From contig NZ_JACXBS010000006.1 in NCBI RefSeq assembly GCF_014698015.1, positions 62,001 to 126,000 of the forward strand: a stretch of DNA of 64,000 nucleotides, written 5' to 3'. The notes under the pieces are model-generated. The model saw nothing but the letters and a program-made list of their open reading frames with translations. It had not been told where the DNA came from and made no database searches. Within the stretch, counting starts at the first letter, position 1. Each line of letters opens with the position of its first letter. A program made the position numbers and the translations under genes. This DNA is from Kocuria sp. cx-455. Lineage in GTDB: Bacteria > Actinomycetota > Actinomycetes > Actinomycetales > Micrococcaceae. Positions 17,168 through 25,949 of the stretch are shown in pieces.

Positions 17168-18201
17168 TTCCCCTCTCCGTAACGCGCGCCAGAGATGCCG
17201 TACGCCGGGCCGTCCGGGGCGGCGTCGGGGCCCAGGCTGATGAGCGTGATCAGCTCGTAAACCACGTGAGCCGCGGCGATACCGGTGATCTCCGCGTGAT
17301 CGTAGGCGGGGGCGACCTCCACGACATCGCTCGCGATCACGTCCAGGCCGCGCAGGCCGCGCAGGATCTCCAGAACCTCACGGCTGGTCATGCCGCCGGC
17401 CTCGGGAGTGCCGGTGCCGGGCGCATGGGCGGGATCCAGGACGTCGATGTCCAGGGAGATGTAGAGCGGGCGGTCCCCCACGCGCTCACGCAGGGTCCGA
17501 ACCACCTCATCCACGCCGGAGCGCATGATGTCCGCGGAGGAGACGATCTGGAAACCGAAGGACGAATCGTCCTCCAGATCCTTGGTCCCGTAGAGCGGTC
17601 CGCGGGTACCCACGTGCATCACGGCGTCCGTGTCGATGATGCCCTCTTCGAACGCGCGGCGGAACGGCGTGCCGTGCGTGAACTCCGCGCCGAAATAGGT
17701 GTCCCACGTGTCCAGGTGGGCGTCGAAGTGCAGCAGCGCGATCTTGCCGTGCCGGGAATGAGCGGCACGCATCAGCGGCAGCGCAATGGTGTGGTCGCCG
17801 CCGATGGCCACGATCTTGGTGTCCGAACCCATCACGTCGAGCGCGCCGGTCTCAATGGCCGAAATCGCGTCCTTGATGTCGAACGGGTTACCCACCAGAT
17901 CACCGGCGTCCGCAACCTGCAGGTGGGCGAACGGCGAATGGTTCTGAGCCGGGTTGTAGGGGCGTAGCAGCCGCGAGGATTCCCGCACGTGATTGGGTCC
18001 AAAGCGAGCGCCGGAGCGGTAGGAGACTCCGGAGTCGAAGGGGATCCCCACCACGGCGATGTCCGTGTGGTCGACCTGATCCGTGCGCGGCAAGCGGGCA
18101 AATGTGGCGGGTCCCACCCACCGGGGGGTGAGGGCGGCGTTGACCGGCCCCACGCGTTCGTGCCCGTCAGCCGTGGTTTCCACAATGCGTTCCGGTTCCA
18201 T
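17164..18201 (-). CDS. Ureohydrolase: agmatinase/guanidinobutyrase family
   Basis: A 345-aa Mn-dependent arginase-superfamily enzyme that splits a guanidino compound to an amine plus urea. Metal-ligand motifs are intact: [34 protein letters not shown]. The start at [10 protein letters not shown] is supported by a ggaga site just upstream; an ATG 39 bp earlier is weaker. The gene is annotated broadly because agmatinase (SpeB) and 4-guanidinobutyrase (GbuA) are not separable by eye. Linkage to an aminotransferase and a ThDP decarboxylase favours guanidinobutyrase in the arginine transaminase pathway. Urea released here would feed the urease encoded at 3.4-8.8 kb. Confidence 0.9.
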   Translation of the reverse strand: MEPERIVETTADGHERVGPVNAALTPRWVGPATFARLPRTDQVDHTDIAVVGIPFDSGVSYRSGARFGPNHVRESSRLLRPYNPAQNHSPFAHLQVADAGDLVGNPFDIKDAISAIETGALDVMGSDTKIVAIGGDHTIALPLMRAAHSRHGKIALLHFDAHLDTWDTYFGAEFTHGTPFRRAFEEGIIDTDAVMHVGTRGPLYGTKDLEDDSSFGFQIVSSADIMRSGVDEVVRTLRERVGDRPLYISLDIDVLDPAHAPGTGTPEAGGMTSREVLEILRGLRGLDVIASDVVEVAPAYDHAEITGIAAAHVVYELITLISLGPDAAPDGPAYGISGARYGEGK

Positions 18202-18393
18202 GGGATCTCCCTTCTTCCCGAGGATCACTCGGGACACCACACGCCCCGAGAGCGACCAGGATGGGGTCGGCTCGGGGATCCAGCAGTGATATTTTTTGTG
18301 ACCTAGTGCATAAACCCTATGCCCTCAACCCGTTTTGCGAGATCAACCCCGCGCACAACAGCGGCCCCGCCAGATCGCAAGGAGAACCCCTTC

Positions 18394-19839
18394 ATGAATG
18401 TGCTTGTCATTGTGCTGTACCTGGTGGCCATGGTGGTCATCGGCCTATGGGCGGCACGCCGGGCCAAGACGGCCACGGACTACCGCGTGGCCGGCCGCCG
18501 CCTGGGCCCGGGTCTCTACACTTCCACCATGGCCGCGGTGGTCCTGGGCGGTGCGTCCACCGTGGGCGGCGTGGGGTTGGGCTACCAGTACGGCATCTCC
18601 GGCATGTGGCTCGTGGTCGCCATCGCCACCGGCTTGGCCGCACTGAGCCTCTTCTTCGCCGGGCGCATCCAGTCACTCAAGGTCTTCACGGTCTCGCAGA
18701 TGCTGCAGTTGCGCTACGGCGCCCGCGGCGGTGCCAGCGCGTCCTCGTTCGTGATGCTGGCATACACATTGATGATCTCGGTGACCTCCACGGCGGCCTA
18801 CGCATCGATTTTCTCCGTGCTGTTCCCCATTTCCCGCCCGTGGGCCATCCTGCTGGGCGGTGCCGTGGTGATCGCGTATTCCGTGCTGGGCGGCATGTGG
18901 TCCATCACGCTCACCGACTTGATGCAGTTCGTGTTCATGACCATCGGCATGTTCCTGATCCTGTTGCCGTTCTCGATCTCCGCCGCCGGCGGCATCAATG
19001 GGCTCACCGAACGCCTGGACTCCACCTACTTCCATTGGGGCTCCATGGGCTTCCAGGCGATCATCACGCAGTTCGTGGTCTACGGCTTCGGCATGCTGAT
19101 CGGCCAGGACATCTGGCAGCGTGTCTTCACGGCACGTTCGCCGCAGGTCGCACGGTGGGCCGGGGTGGGTGCCGCCGTCTACGTGGCCCTGTACGGCGTG
19201 GCCGGTGCGCTCATCGGCACCGCCGCGGCAGCCGTACTCCCCACCCTTTCCCTGCCGGAAGAGGCCTTTGCGGCCATGGCTCAAACGCACGTTCCCGCAG
19301 GCCTGGGCGGCGTGGTGCTCGCGGCCGGTGTTGCGGCCATGATGTCCACGGCCTCCGGCGCCATGATCGCGGCCTCCACGGTGGCCCGCGTTGACGTGAT
19401 CCCCACTCTCAAGGGCCTGTTCGGAGCTTCCCACGACGACGTCGCTCGCGCCCGTTCCGAGGATGCCTCCGTCGTGAAGGACCGCGTCTACGTTGTGGTC
19501 GTGGGACTGGCGGTCACGTTCATCTCCATGCTGGTTCCCTCCACCGTGGTGGCCCTGACCATTGCGTACAACGTGCTGGTCGGCGGGCTGTTGGTCGCCA
19601 TTCTGGGCGGGCTGGTGTGGAAGCGCGGAACAGCAACGGGTGCAGCTGCATCCATGGTGGTGGGCTCATTGGTCACACTGGTGTCGATGGCGGTGTTCGG
19701 GGTGCTCGCCAACGCCCCCATTTACCTGGGTCTCCTGACCTCGCTGCTCGTGTATGTGGTGGTGTCACTGCTGACCAAACGCACTTCGTCCGACATTTCC
19801 ACCGAATGGTCCCGCCGGATCAAGGAGGCCAAGTCGTGA
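18394..19839 (+). CDS. Sodium:solute symporter (SSS family)
   Basis: A 481-aa integral membrane protein of the SSS (SLC5-like) family with about thirteen helices. The N-terminal pattern TDYRVAGRRLGPGLYTSTMAA, followed by GGASTVGGVGLGYQYGISGMW, is typical. The start is fixed by an aaggaga site 9 bp before ATG. It is divergent from the ureohydrolase, with a ~190-bp region between them that includes an A/T-rich stretch near 18288-18315. The next gene overlaps it by 4 bp. The likely substrate is arginine or a guanidino acid, from context only. Confidence 0.9.
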   Translation: MNVLVIVLYLVAMVVIGLWAARRAKTATDYRVAGRRLGPGLYTSTMAAVVLGGASTVGGVGLGYQYGISGMWLVVAIATGLAALSLFFAGRIQSLKVFTVSQMLQLRYGARGGASASSFVMLAYTLMISVTSTAAYASIFSVLFPISRPWAILLGGAVVIAYSVLGGMWSITLTDLMQFVFMTIGMFLILLPFSISAAGGINGLTERLDSTYFHWGSMGFQAIITQFVVYGFGMLIGQDIWQRVFTARSPQVARWAGVGAAVYVALYGVAGALIGTAAAAVLPTLSLPEEAFAAMAQTHVPAGLGGVVLAAGVAAMMSTASGAMIAASTVARVDVIPTLKGLFGASHDDVARARSEDASVVKDRVYVVVVGLAVTFISMLVPSTVVALTIAYNVLVGGLLVAILGGLVWKRGTATGAAASMVVGSLVTLVSMAVFGVLANAPIYLGLLTSLLVYVVVSLLTKRTSSDISTEWSRRIKEAKS

Positions 19840-21464
19840 GCGACACCCCAGATAACCACGCGACGTCGTACCCCCAACGCACCGTGGCCCGCGCGGCCCT
19901 AGAGACGCTGCGTGGCTACGGGATCGACACGGTATTCGGCATTCCGGGCACGCACTCTCTTGAGTTCTACCGGCCGCTGCGCGAGCTGGGGATCCGGGCG
20001 ATCACCACGCGGCACGAGCAGGGCGCATCCTACGGCGCGGACGGCTGGTCGCAGGTGCGCGGGCTGCCGGGTGTGGTCATCACGACCTCCGGGCCCGGGC
20101 TGCTGAATTCGCTCTCCGGGGCGGCCACCGCCTACGCGGAATCGCGACCCATGATCCTGCTGTCCCCGGGGCGCCCGGTGGGGCAGGATTTCCGGGACAT
20201 CGGGTCTCTGCACGAGACCAAGAACCCTTCGGCGGCCGTGAACGCCATCGTGGGTCAGTCCCGCCGCGTGACCTCCGGGGCCGAGGCCGTGACCATGATC
20301 CACGACGCCATGCGCGACTTCGCCCACTCCCGCCCGCGGCCCATCCACATCGAGATTCCCTTGGACATCCTGGAGGGTCCCGCGGACGTCCCCGTCTCAG
20401 CCACTGCCCCGCGCCCCCTGGGCGAACCGTCCCCGGCTCCCGAGGCCGACGTCGCCGCGGCGGCTACCGCGCTCGCCGCAGCGTCCCGACCGGTCATACT
20501 GGCCGGCGGCGGCTCGTTGGCCGCGGGCCCCCAGCTGTTGGAGCTGGCAGAGCTGCTCGAAGCTCCCGTGATCACCACGACCAACGGTAAGGGCGCGATC
20601 CCGGAAAAGCACCGGTTGTCCCTGGGCGCGGACCTCCGACTGAGCACCGCGCATGCATTCCTGCGCACCGCCGATGCCCTGTTGGTCATCGGTTCCAAGG
20701 TGGGCGAGGCGGAGCTGTGGGGCGGCGACATCACCCCTCAGGGCCCGATCATTCGCGTGGACATCATGCGCGACCAAATGCTGTGCAACCTCACGCCGGA
20801 CATCGAGGTCCCGGGTAACTCCGCCGCGGTGGTGCCGCAGCTGCTGGCGGCGCTGCGCGCGGAAGGCGGGAGCGCCGTCAGCAATCGCGTGGCGCCGGAC
20901 CTGCGCGAGGTGTTCGACGCCATGGACAACGAGGGGCGTCAGTGGGCACCTGACCTGGCCGCGCTCAACGAGACCATCATGGAGGTGGTCCCGGACAACA
21001 CAATCCTGGCCGGCGACTCGTCCCAGGTGACCTACATGGGCTCCACCACGTTCTTCCGTGCGCCCGCACCGCACTCGCTGCTGTACATGGGCACGTACGC
21101 AACACTGGGCTACGGACTACCCGCCGCGATCGGTGCCAAGTTGGCCGCTCCGGATCGTCCCGTGGTGTGTCTGCTGGGCGACGGCGCCCTGATGTTCAGC
21201 ATCCAGGAACTGATGACGGCGGTGGAACTCGAGCTGGACCTGCCGATCATCTGCGTGGACAACGGTGGATACGGCGAGATCCGGCAGGGCATGGTGGACC
21301 GTGACATCGACCCGCTGGCCGTGGACCTCAAACAACCGGACTGGGTGCAGCTCGCGGAAGCCTTCGGCGCTACCGGGCTGTCCGCGACCATGGCCAGTCT
21401 GGGCTCCACCGTGGAGCAGGCCCTGAGCATCTCCGGCCCGAGCCTGGTACACCTGCGAATCTGA
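19836..21464 (+). CDS. Thiamine diphosphate-dependent decarboxylase (possible 5-guanidino-2-oxopentanoate decarboxylase)
   Basis: A 542-aa enzyme of the acetolactate synthase/decarboxylase family with PYR, central and PP domains. The catalytic Glu is in TTRHEQGASYGADGW (about residue 61), and the ThDP/Mg motif is GDGALMF followed about 25 residues later by DNGGYGEI. The GTG start overlaps the symporter stop (GTGA) and has a strong aaggagg site. No regulatory subunit or large-subunit FAD extension of true acetolactate synthase is obvious. In this setting it resembles AruI, which decarboxylates 2-ketoarginine to 4-guanidinobutanal. That assignment is inference; generic acetolactate synthase-like annotation is the alternative. 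Confidence 0.85.
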   Translation: MSDTPDNHATSYPQRTVARAALETLRGYGIDTVFGIPGTHSLEFYRPLRELGIRAITTRHEQGASYGADGWSQVRGLPGVVITTSGPGLLNSLSGAATAYAESRPMILLSPGRPVGQDFRDIGSLHETKNPSAAVNAIVGQSRRVTSGAEAVTMIHDAMRDFAHSRPRPIHIEIPLDILEGPADVPVSATAPRPLGEPSPAPEADVAAAATALAAASRPVILAGGGSLAAGPQLLELAELLEAPVITTTNGKGAIPEKHRLSLGADLRLSTAHAFLRTADALLVIGSKVGEAELWGGDITPQGPIIRVDIMRDQMLCNLTPDIEVPGNSAAVVPQLLAALRAEGGSAVSNRVAPDLREVFDAMDNEGRQWAPDLAALNETIMEVVPDNTILAGDSSQVTYMGSTTFFRAPAPHSLLYMGTYATLGYGLPAAIGAKLAAPDRPVVCLLGDGALMFSIQELMTAVELELDLPIICVDNGGYGEIRQGMVDRDIDPLAVDLKQPDWVQLAEAFGATGLSATMASLGSTVEQALSISGPSLVHLRI

Positions 21465-21517
21465 CCCCGGGCCCACCCGTAGCCCGATCGACGGTTCGAC
21501 CACCCGTCGCCGGAGCC

Positions 21518-21623
21518 CGTCATCTGATCAACGATAACGCCCTGGAACTCAGTCATTCAGGTCGAAACGTCGATCAGATGACGAGCCCGCGGGTGCAAGG
21601 GTCGTACCGTCGATCGGATGACG
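21518..21623. repeat. Three copies of a 16-bp motif between convergent genes
   Basis: CGTCGATCAGATGACG occurs at 21568-21583, again with one change (G for A) at 21608-21623, and once inverted as CGTCATCTGATCAACG at 21518-21533 (15 of 16 bases). The inverted copy can pair with the first direct copy across a 34-nt loop. The region lies between the convergent ThDP decarboxylase and formaldehyde dehydrogenase genes, so a role in termination is plausible but unproven. Confidence 0.75.
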
Positions 21624-21652
21624 CGGTGAGTTTGCGACGTGCCGGCGAGCAC

Positions 21653-22876
21653 CTACGCCGCGGCTGCCCCCAGATACCCGTTGGGATCCAGGACGAACTT
21701 GGTGGCCGCGCCGTGATCGAACCGGTCGTAGCCCTTGGGAGCGTCCTCCAGAGGGATGGCCGTGGCGTTGACCGCCTTGGCGATGTGGATGCGGTCATGC
21801 AGGATGGCCATCATCAGCTGGCGGTTGTACTTCATGACCGGGCACTGGCCGGTGGTGAAGGCCAGGGACTTTGCCCATCCGGTGCCCAGCGACAGGGACA
21901 AGGACCCCTTCTGCGCGGCCTCGTCAACGCCACCCGGATCGCCGGTGACGTACAGCCCCGGGATACCGAGCTCGCCGCCCGCGCGTGTGAGCTCCATGAG
22001 CGAGTTGAGCACGGTGGCGGGCGCTTCTTCGGCGTCCTTGCCGTGACCGCGCGCCTCGAAACCAACCGCGTCAATGCCGCAATCCACCTCGGGCACGCCC
22101 AGAATCTGCTCGATCTGATCCTGCGGATCACCCTCCGTGAGGTTGACCGTCTCGCACCCGAAGCTGCGGGCCTGCGCCAGCCGATCCTCGTTCATATCGG
22201 CCACGATGACCACGGCCGCACCGAGCAGCAACGCCGACGCCGCCGCGGCAAGCCCCACGGGCCCCGCACCGGCGATGTACACGGTCGAACCGACCGTGAC
22301 CCCGGAGGTCACGGCACCGTGGAACCCTGTGGGCAGAATGTCCGAGAGCATGGTCAGGTCCATGATTTTCTCCAGGGCCTGGTCCCGATCGGGGAACTTC
22401 AACAGGTTCCAGTCCGCGTAGGGCACCAGGACGAACTGTGCTTGCCCACCGACCCAACCACCCATGTCGACGTAACCGTAGGCGGAACCCGGACGGTCCG
22501 GGTTCACGTTCAAGCAGATGCCCGTTTTGCGTTCCTTACAGTTGCGGCACCGACCGCAGGAAATATTGAACGGGACGGAGCAAATGTCACCGACCTTGAT
22601 GAACTCGACATCCGGCCCCACCTCCACGACTTCTCCGGTGATTTCATGCCCCAGGACCAGATCCTGGGGAGCCGTGGTTCGGCCGCGCACCATGTGCTGA
22701 TCGGAACCGCAGATGTTGGTGGCAATGGTTTTCAGGATGACACCGTGGGGGACCTTGCGCCCCACATTGGCCGGGTTCACACCGGGGCCGTCCTTGAGTT
22801 CGAACTCCGGGTAGGGGGTGTCGATGACTTGGACCTTGCCTGGACCTTCGTAAGCAACCGCTCGATTGTCGGCCAT
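21653..22876 (-). CDS. fdhA: Glutathione-independent formaldehyde dehydrogenase
   Basis: A 407-aa zinc medium-chain dehydrogenase matching Pseudomonas putida-type formaldehyde dehydrogenase, which oxidises formaldehyde to formate with tightly bound NAD+. Catalytic zinc site: ATNICGSDQHM and GHEITGEVVE. Structural zinc Cys cluster: CGRCRNCKERKTGIC. Rossmann motif: IAGAGPVGLAAAA. The extra loop near YVDMGGWVGGQAQFVLVPYAD is typical of the family. The start MADNRAVAYEGPGK has a ggaagg site upstream, although the frame stays open for a further ~500 bp over the divergent small gene. It may detoxify formaldehyde from demethylations or act on other aldehydes by dismutation. Confidence 0.93.
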   Translation of the reverse strand: MADNRAVAYEGPGKVQVIDTPYPEFELKDGPGVNPANVGRKVPHGVILKTIATNICGSDQHMVRGRTTAPQDLVLGHEITGEVVEVGPDVEFIKVGDICSVPFNISCGRCRNCKERKTGICLNVNPDRPGSAYGYVDMGGWVGGQAQFVLVPYADWNLLKFPDRDQALEKIMDLTMLSDILPTGFHGAVTSGVTVGSTVYIAGAGPVGLAAAASALLLGAAVVIVADMNEDRLAQARSFGCETVNLTEGDPQDQIEQILGVPEVDCGIDAVGFEARGHGKDAEEAPATVLNSLMELTRAGGELGIPGLYVTGDPGGVDEAAQKGSLSLSLGTGWAKSLAFTTGQCPVMKYNRQLMMAILHDRIHIAKAVNATAIPLEDAPKGYDRFDHGAATKFVLDPNGYLGAAAA

Positions 22877-22975
22877 AACGGATCTTCCTTCCGATGAGCT
22901 ACATGCGCGCTTTTTTGTGATGTGAATCACACACGGTCCTGCCCATCGTACCCCCCTGGCTTTTATGGTTAATGC

Positions 22976-23404
22976 ATGAACCGACCGTTCGCATCCCTCG
23001 TGAAGAAAATCCGCAACGTCCGTGGGGGCCAACCAGAGGCATTCCTGGTCTTCCAACGCCACCCCGAGTCCTCGGATGCACCACTCGTGGCAGTCACTCG
23101 TACCGAGTTCAATGCCCGCGCCATTGAGAAGCAACAACTGTCCGTCCGGCCCACCTATCGGGTGACGTGGCAGCGCTTCACCATTCCCGACGCGACCGCG
23201 GTGGGCAACGGCGATCGGCTGTTCATTGTTTTCGACGGCACGCGCAGCCGGAATTCCCGCGCATCGGTGGAGCGCAACCCCAAACCGCTGGGCGTGTTCG
23301 CCACGGAGAAGGCCGCACACGAGGTCAAAGGCGCAACACACCTCCGGGCCGTGACCGTTGGCTGGCAGGACGACACCGTGTGGGACCACCCGGACCGATC
23401 ATGA
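22976..23404 (+). CDS. Hypothetical protein, 142 aa
   Basis: I do not recognise this protein. It is basic, has no signal peptide or membrane segment, and carries no motif I can name. Support comes from its open frame, the divergent promoter space shared with the formaldehyde dehydrogenase, and a gap of only 31 bp to the monooxygenase gene that follows. No ribosome-binding site precedes the ATG, but a TATGGT hexamer ends about 6 bp upstream, as in leaderless actinobacterial transcripts. It may belong to the monooxygenase transcription unit. It could also be spurious. Confidence 0.5.
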   Translation: MNRPFASLVKKIRNVRGGQPEAFLVFQRHPESSDAPLVAVTRTEFNARAIEKQQLSVRPTYRVTWQRFTIPDATAVGNGDRLFIVFDGTRSRNSRASVERNPKPLGVFATEKAAHEVKGATHLRAVTVGWQDDTVWDHPDRS

Positions 23405-23435
23405 AAACCGCAGACATTCCTGTTATCCATGAGCC

Positions 23436-25949
23436 ATGACCCGGGCCGCTGAACACTTCGACATTCTCGTCGTGGGCGCCGGCCTGAGTGGTATCGGCGC
23501 GGCCTGCATGTTGAGTCAGGAACATCCGCACAAGACCATCGGCATTCTGGAGTCCCGCGGCGCCACGGGAGGCACCTGGGACCTGTTCCGCTACCCCGGT
23601 GTGCGCGCAGATTCGGACCTGTACACCTATGGCTACGGGTTCCGGCCGTGGAGCGGACCGCAGGCCATTGCCGAGGGCTCGGCCATCCTGCAGTACATTC
23701 GTGAAACCGCCGATGAGTACGGCGTGAACGATCTGATTCGATTCAACCAGCGCATGGTTGCCGCGGATTGGTCCTCCCGGCACGGTCACTGGCGTGTCAC
23801 CGTGGAACGTACCGCCGCACCTGAGGATGAAAGCCCCGACCTCGGACACCGCATCCAGAGGCCCCCCTCGCAAGGCCGCGCGGCGTCGTCGGCGACAAGG
23901 GAACCCTCCGGAACGGGCGAGTACCTGGAGCTGACGGCATCCTGGCTCTTCAACGCGACCGGCTATTACCGCTACGACACACCGAACGAGCCGGACATCA
24001 GGGGCCTGCCGAACTTCGCGGGCACGGTGGTGCACCCGCAATTGTGGCCCCGGGACCTGGCGGTCGCTGGTAAGAACGTGGTGGTCATCGGCAGCGGCGC
24101 CACCGCCGTCTCCCTCCTGCCGGCGCTCGTGGGCCGGGGCGCGGACGTGACCATGGTGCAACGCACGCCCAGCTACATCATTCCCGTTCCCACGCAGAAT
24201 CGGCTGGCCAAAGTGCTGGAGCCGCGGCTGGGTGAGCAACGGACCGCGCACGTGGCCCGAGCGGTCGCCACGCGACAGCAGCGGTTGCTCTGGAAGACGA
24301 GCAAGATCGCGCCGCACCTGGTCAGGGGCGCCATCGCGGCCGTCAACAAGACGCAACTGCCCGACGACGTGTCCGTCAGAGAGCACTTCAATCCGCCCTA
24401 CAAACCGTGGGATCAACGCGTGTGCGTGGCTCCCGGCGGGGATTTCTACCGTGCCCTGAGCTCCGAGCGCGGTCACGTGGTCACGGGGACCATCGACGAA
24501 GTCACCGAGTGTGGTGTGCACATGGACAACGGCCGGGACATCCCCGCGGACGTCCTGATCACGGCCACCGGGTTCAATGTGCTGTTGTTCGGCGGGGCCC
24601 GGTTCAGTGTCGACGGCGTGCCCGTGGACCTCACCGAAAAGATCGCCTACCGCGGCGTCATGCTCAGTGACATGCCCAACTTCGCGTTCGCCATCGGGTA
24701 CATCAACGCGTCCTGGACGCTCAAGATCGGTTTGCTCGTGGACTGGTTTTCTCGCCTCCTCGCGCACATGGACGGGGTCGGTGCGACCTCCGTGCGGCCG
24801 GTCGCGCCGGAGGACCTCCCCACCAAGCCCCTGCTCGACTTCGACGCCGGGTACGTCCAGCGCGCCCTCGACGACCTCCCGCGACAGGGCACCCGCAGTC
24901 CGTGGCTGATGTCCATGAGCTACCTGGCGGATCGCCGCGAGCTCAGGTCGCGGCCCGTGGTCGACGAGTTCTTGCGCTTCGACGACGCCGTCGCCCCCGT
25001 TCTCGAGGAACTCCCGGCCCTGCTCGCGGGGCCGGGAGACACGGGGGTGGAACACATCGTGGACCTCGGCGACTGCCGCACCATGTGCGTTCGCATTCAC
25101 GGCCCCGAGGACGGGCCGGTGGTCATCATGATCACCGGCTTGGCGTTCGACCTCACCGCGTGGCCGATTTCACTCCTGAAGTCCCTGGTAGGGGAGGGAT
25201 TTCGCGTGGTGCGCATCGACAACCGGGACGAGGGCCGTTCGTTCCGCGCCACGTCCAAGGCGCCGTCGGCGCGACAGTTGCTGAGCGGTGATCTCCCCGA
25301 GGGTCAATACACCGTGGAGGACATGAGCGAGGACGTTGCGGACACCATGCGGGCCCTTGGTATTGCGCGCGCGGACGTCATCGGCTTTTCATTGGGCGGG
25401 ATGATCGCCCAATCGCTGGCCGCTCACCACCCGGAGCTGGTCCACCGTCTCGTCTCCTTGTGTTCAACCACCGGTGACCCCGAGGTGGGGACCACCGCAA
25501 CGTCCACGGCGGCCATGCTGATGCTTCCGGGAGCCCCCAACCGGTCCGTGTACATCCGAGCTCGCGTGATCATCGGACGCCACTTGGCCGGACCGGGCTA
25601 CCCGATCGACGAGGCCTACGAGGCACAGCTGGCCGCCGCCCATTGGGACCGCAGCCTCGACCCTCATGGGGAATCCGCAGCCATGCGGCGCCAGATCGGT
25701 GCCATCCGCGCCTCCGGGAACCGGGCCGAGGTGCTCGCGAACATCACCGCCCCCACCCTGGTGATTCACGGTGACAAGGACAAGATCGTGCGCCCTGACG
25801 GGGGCCCGGCCACCGCGGACGCCATCCCCGGTGCCACATTCATTGAGATCCCCGGCATGGGCCACCAACTCCATCCCGCGTTGATGCCCACCCTGCTGGG
25901 TTACGTCAACGAACACCTCGTGGCGCCGGAACAGCGCCCCACTTCATGA
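23436..25949 (+). CDS. Bifunctional Baeyer-Villiger monooxygenase / alpha/beta-hydrolase fusion
   Basis: An 837-aa protein in two parts. Residues 1-~515 closely follow EthA-type class B flavin monooxygenases: FAD motif VVGAGLSGIG (12-21), the Baeyer-Villiger fingerprint FAGTVVHPQLWP (194-205), NADPH motif VIGSGATAV (217-225), and ATGFN near 377. Residues ~535-830 form an alpha/beta-hydrolase with oxyanion region ITGLAFDLTAWP, nucleophile elbow GFSLGG (Ser652), acid in HGDKD (Asp780 or Asp782) and His810 in GMGHQLHP. The expected combined reaction is ketone to ester to acid plus alcohol in one polypeptide. Known EthA proteins end near the junction, so this is a fusion. A low-complexity insert lies at ~128-162. 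The frame is uninterrupted. Confidence 0.9.
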   Translation: MTRAAEHFDILVVGAGLSGIGAACMLSQEHPHKTIGILESRGATGGTWDLFRYPGVRADSDLYTYGYGFRPWSGPQAIAEGSAILQYIRETADEYGVNDLIRFNQRMVAADWSSRHGHWRVTVERTAAPEDESPDLGHRIQRPPSQGRAASSATREPSGTGEYLELTASWLFNATGYYRYDTPNEPDIRGLPNFAGTVVHPQLWPRDLAVAGKNVVVIGSGATAVSLLPALVGRGADVTMVQRTPSYIIPVPTQNRLAKVLEPRLGEQRTAHVARAVATRQQRLLWKTSKIAPHLVRGAIAAVNKTQLPDDVSVREHFNPPYKPWDQRVCVAPGGDFYRALSSERGHVVTGTIDEVTECGVHMDNGRDIPADVLITATGFNVLLFGGARFSVDGVPVDLTEKIAYRGVMLSDMPNFAFAIGYINASWTLKIGLLVDWFSRLLAHMDGVGATSVRPVAPEDLPTKPLLDFDAGYVQRALDDLPRQGTRSPWLMSMSYLADRRELRSRPVVDEFLRFDDAVAPVLEELPALLAGPGDTGVEHIVDLGDCRTMCVRIHGPEDGPVVIMITGLAFDLTAWPISLLKSLVGEGFRVVRIDNRDEGRSFRATSKAPSARQLLSGDLPEGQYTVEDMSEDVADTMRALGIARADVIGFSLGGMIAQSLAAHHPELVHRLVSLCSTTGDPEVGTTATSTAAMLMLPGAPNRSVYIRARVIIGRHLAGPGYPIDEAYEAQLAAAHWDRSLDPHGESAAMRRQIGAIRASGNRAEVLANITAPTLVIHGDKDKIVRPDGGPATADAIPGATFIEIPGMGHQLHPALMPTLLGYVNEHLVAPEQRPTS

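Noticed and set aside
23325-25100. 591-codon open frame on the minus strand opposite the monooxygenase
   Set aside because: It is a shadow of a high-GC coding strand: the plus strand shows a complete monooxygenase with every motif, while the antisense translation is His/Arg/Val-rich with no family features.
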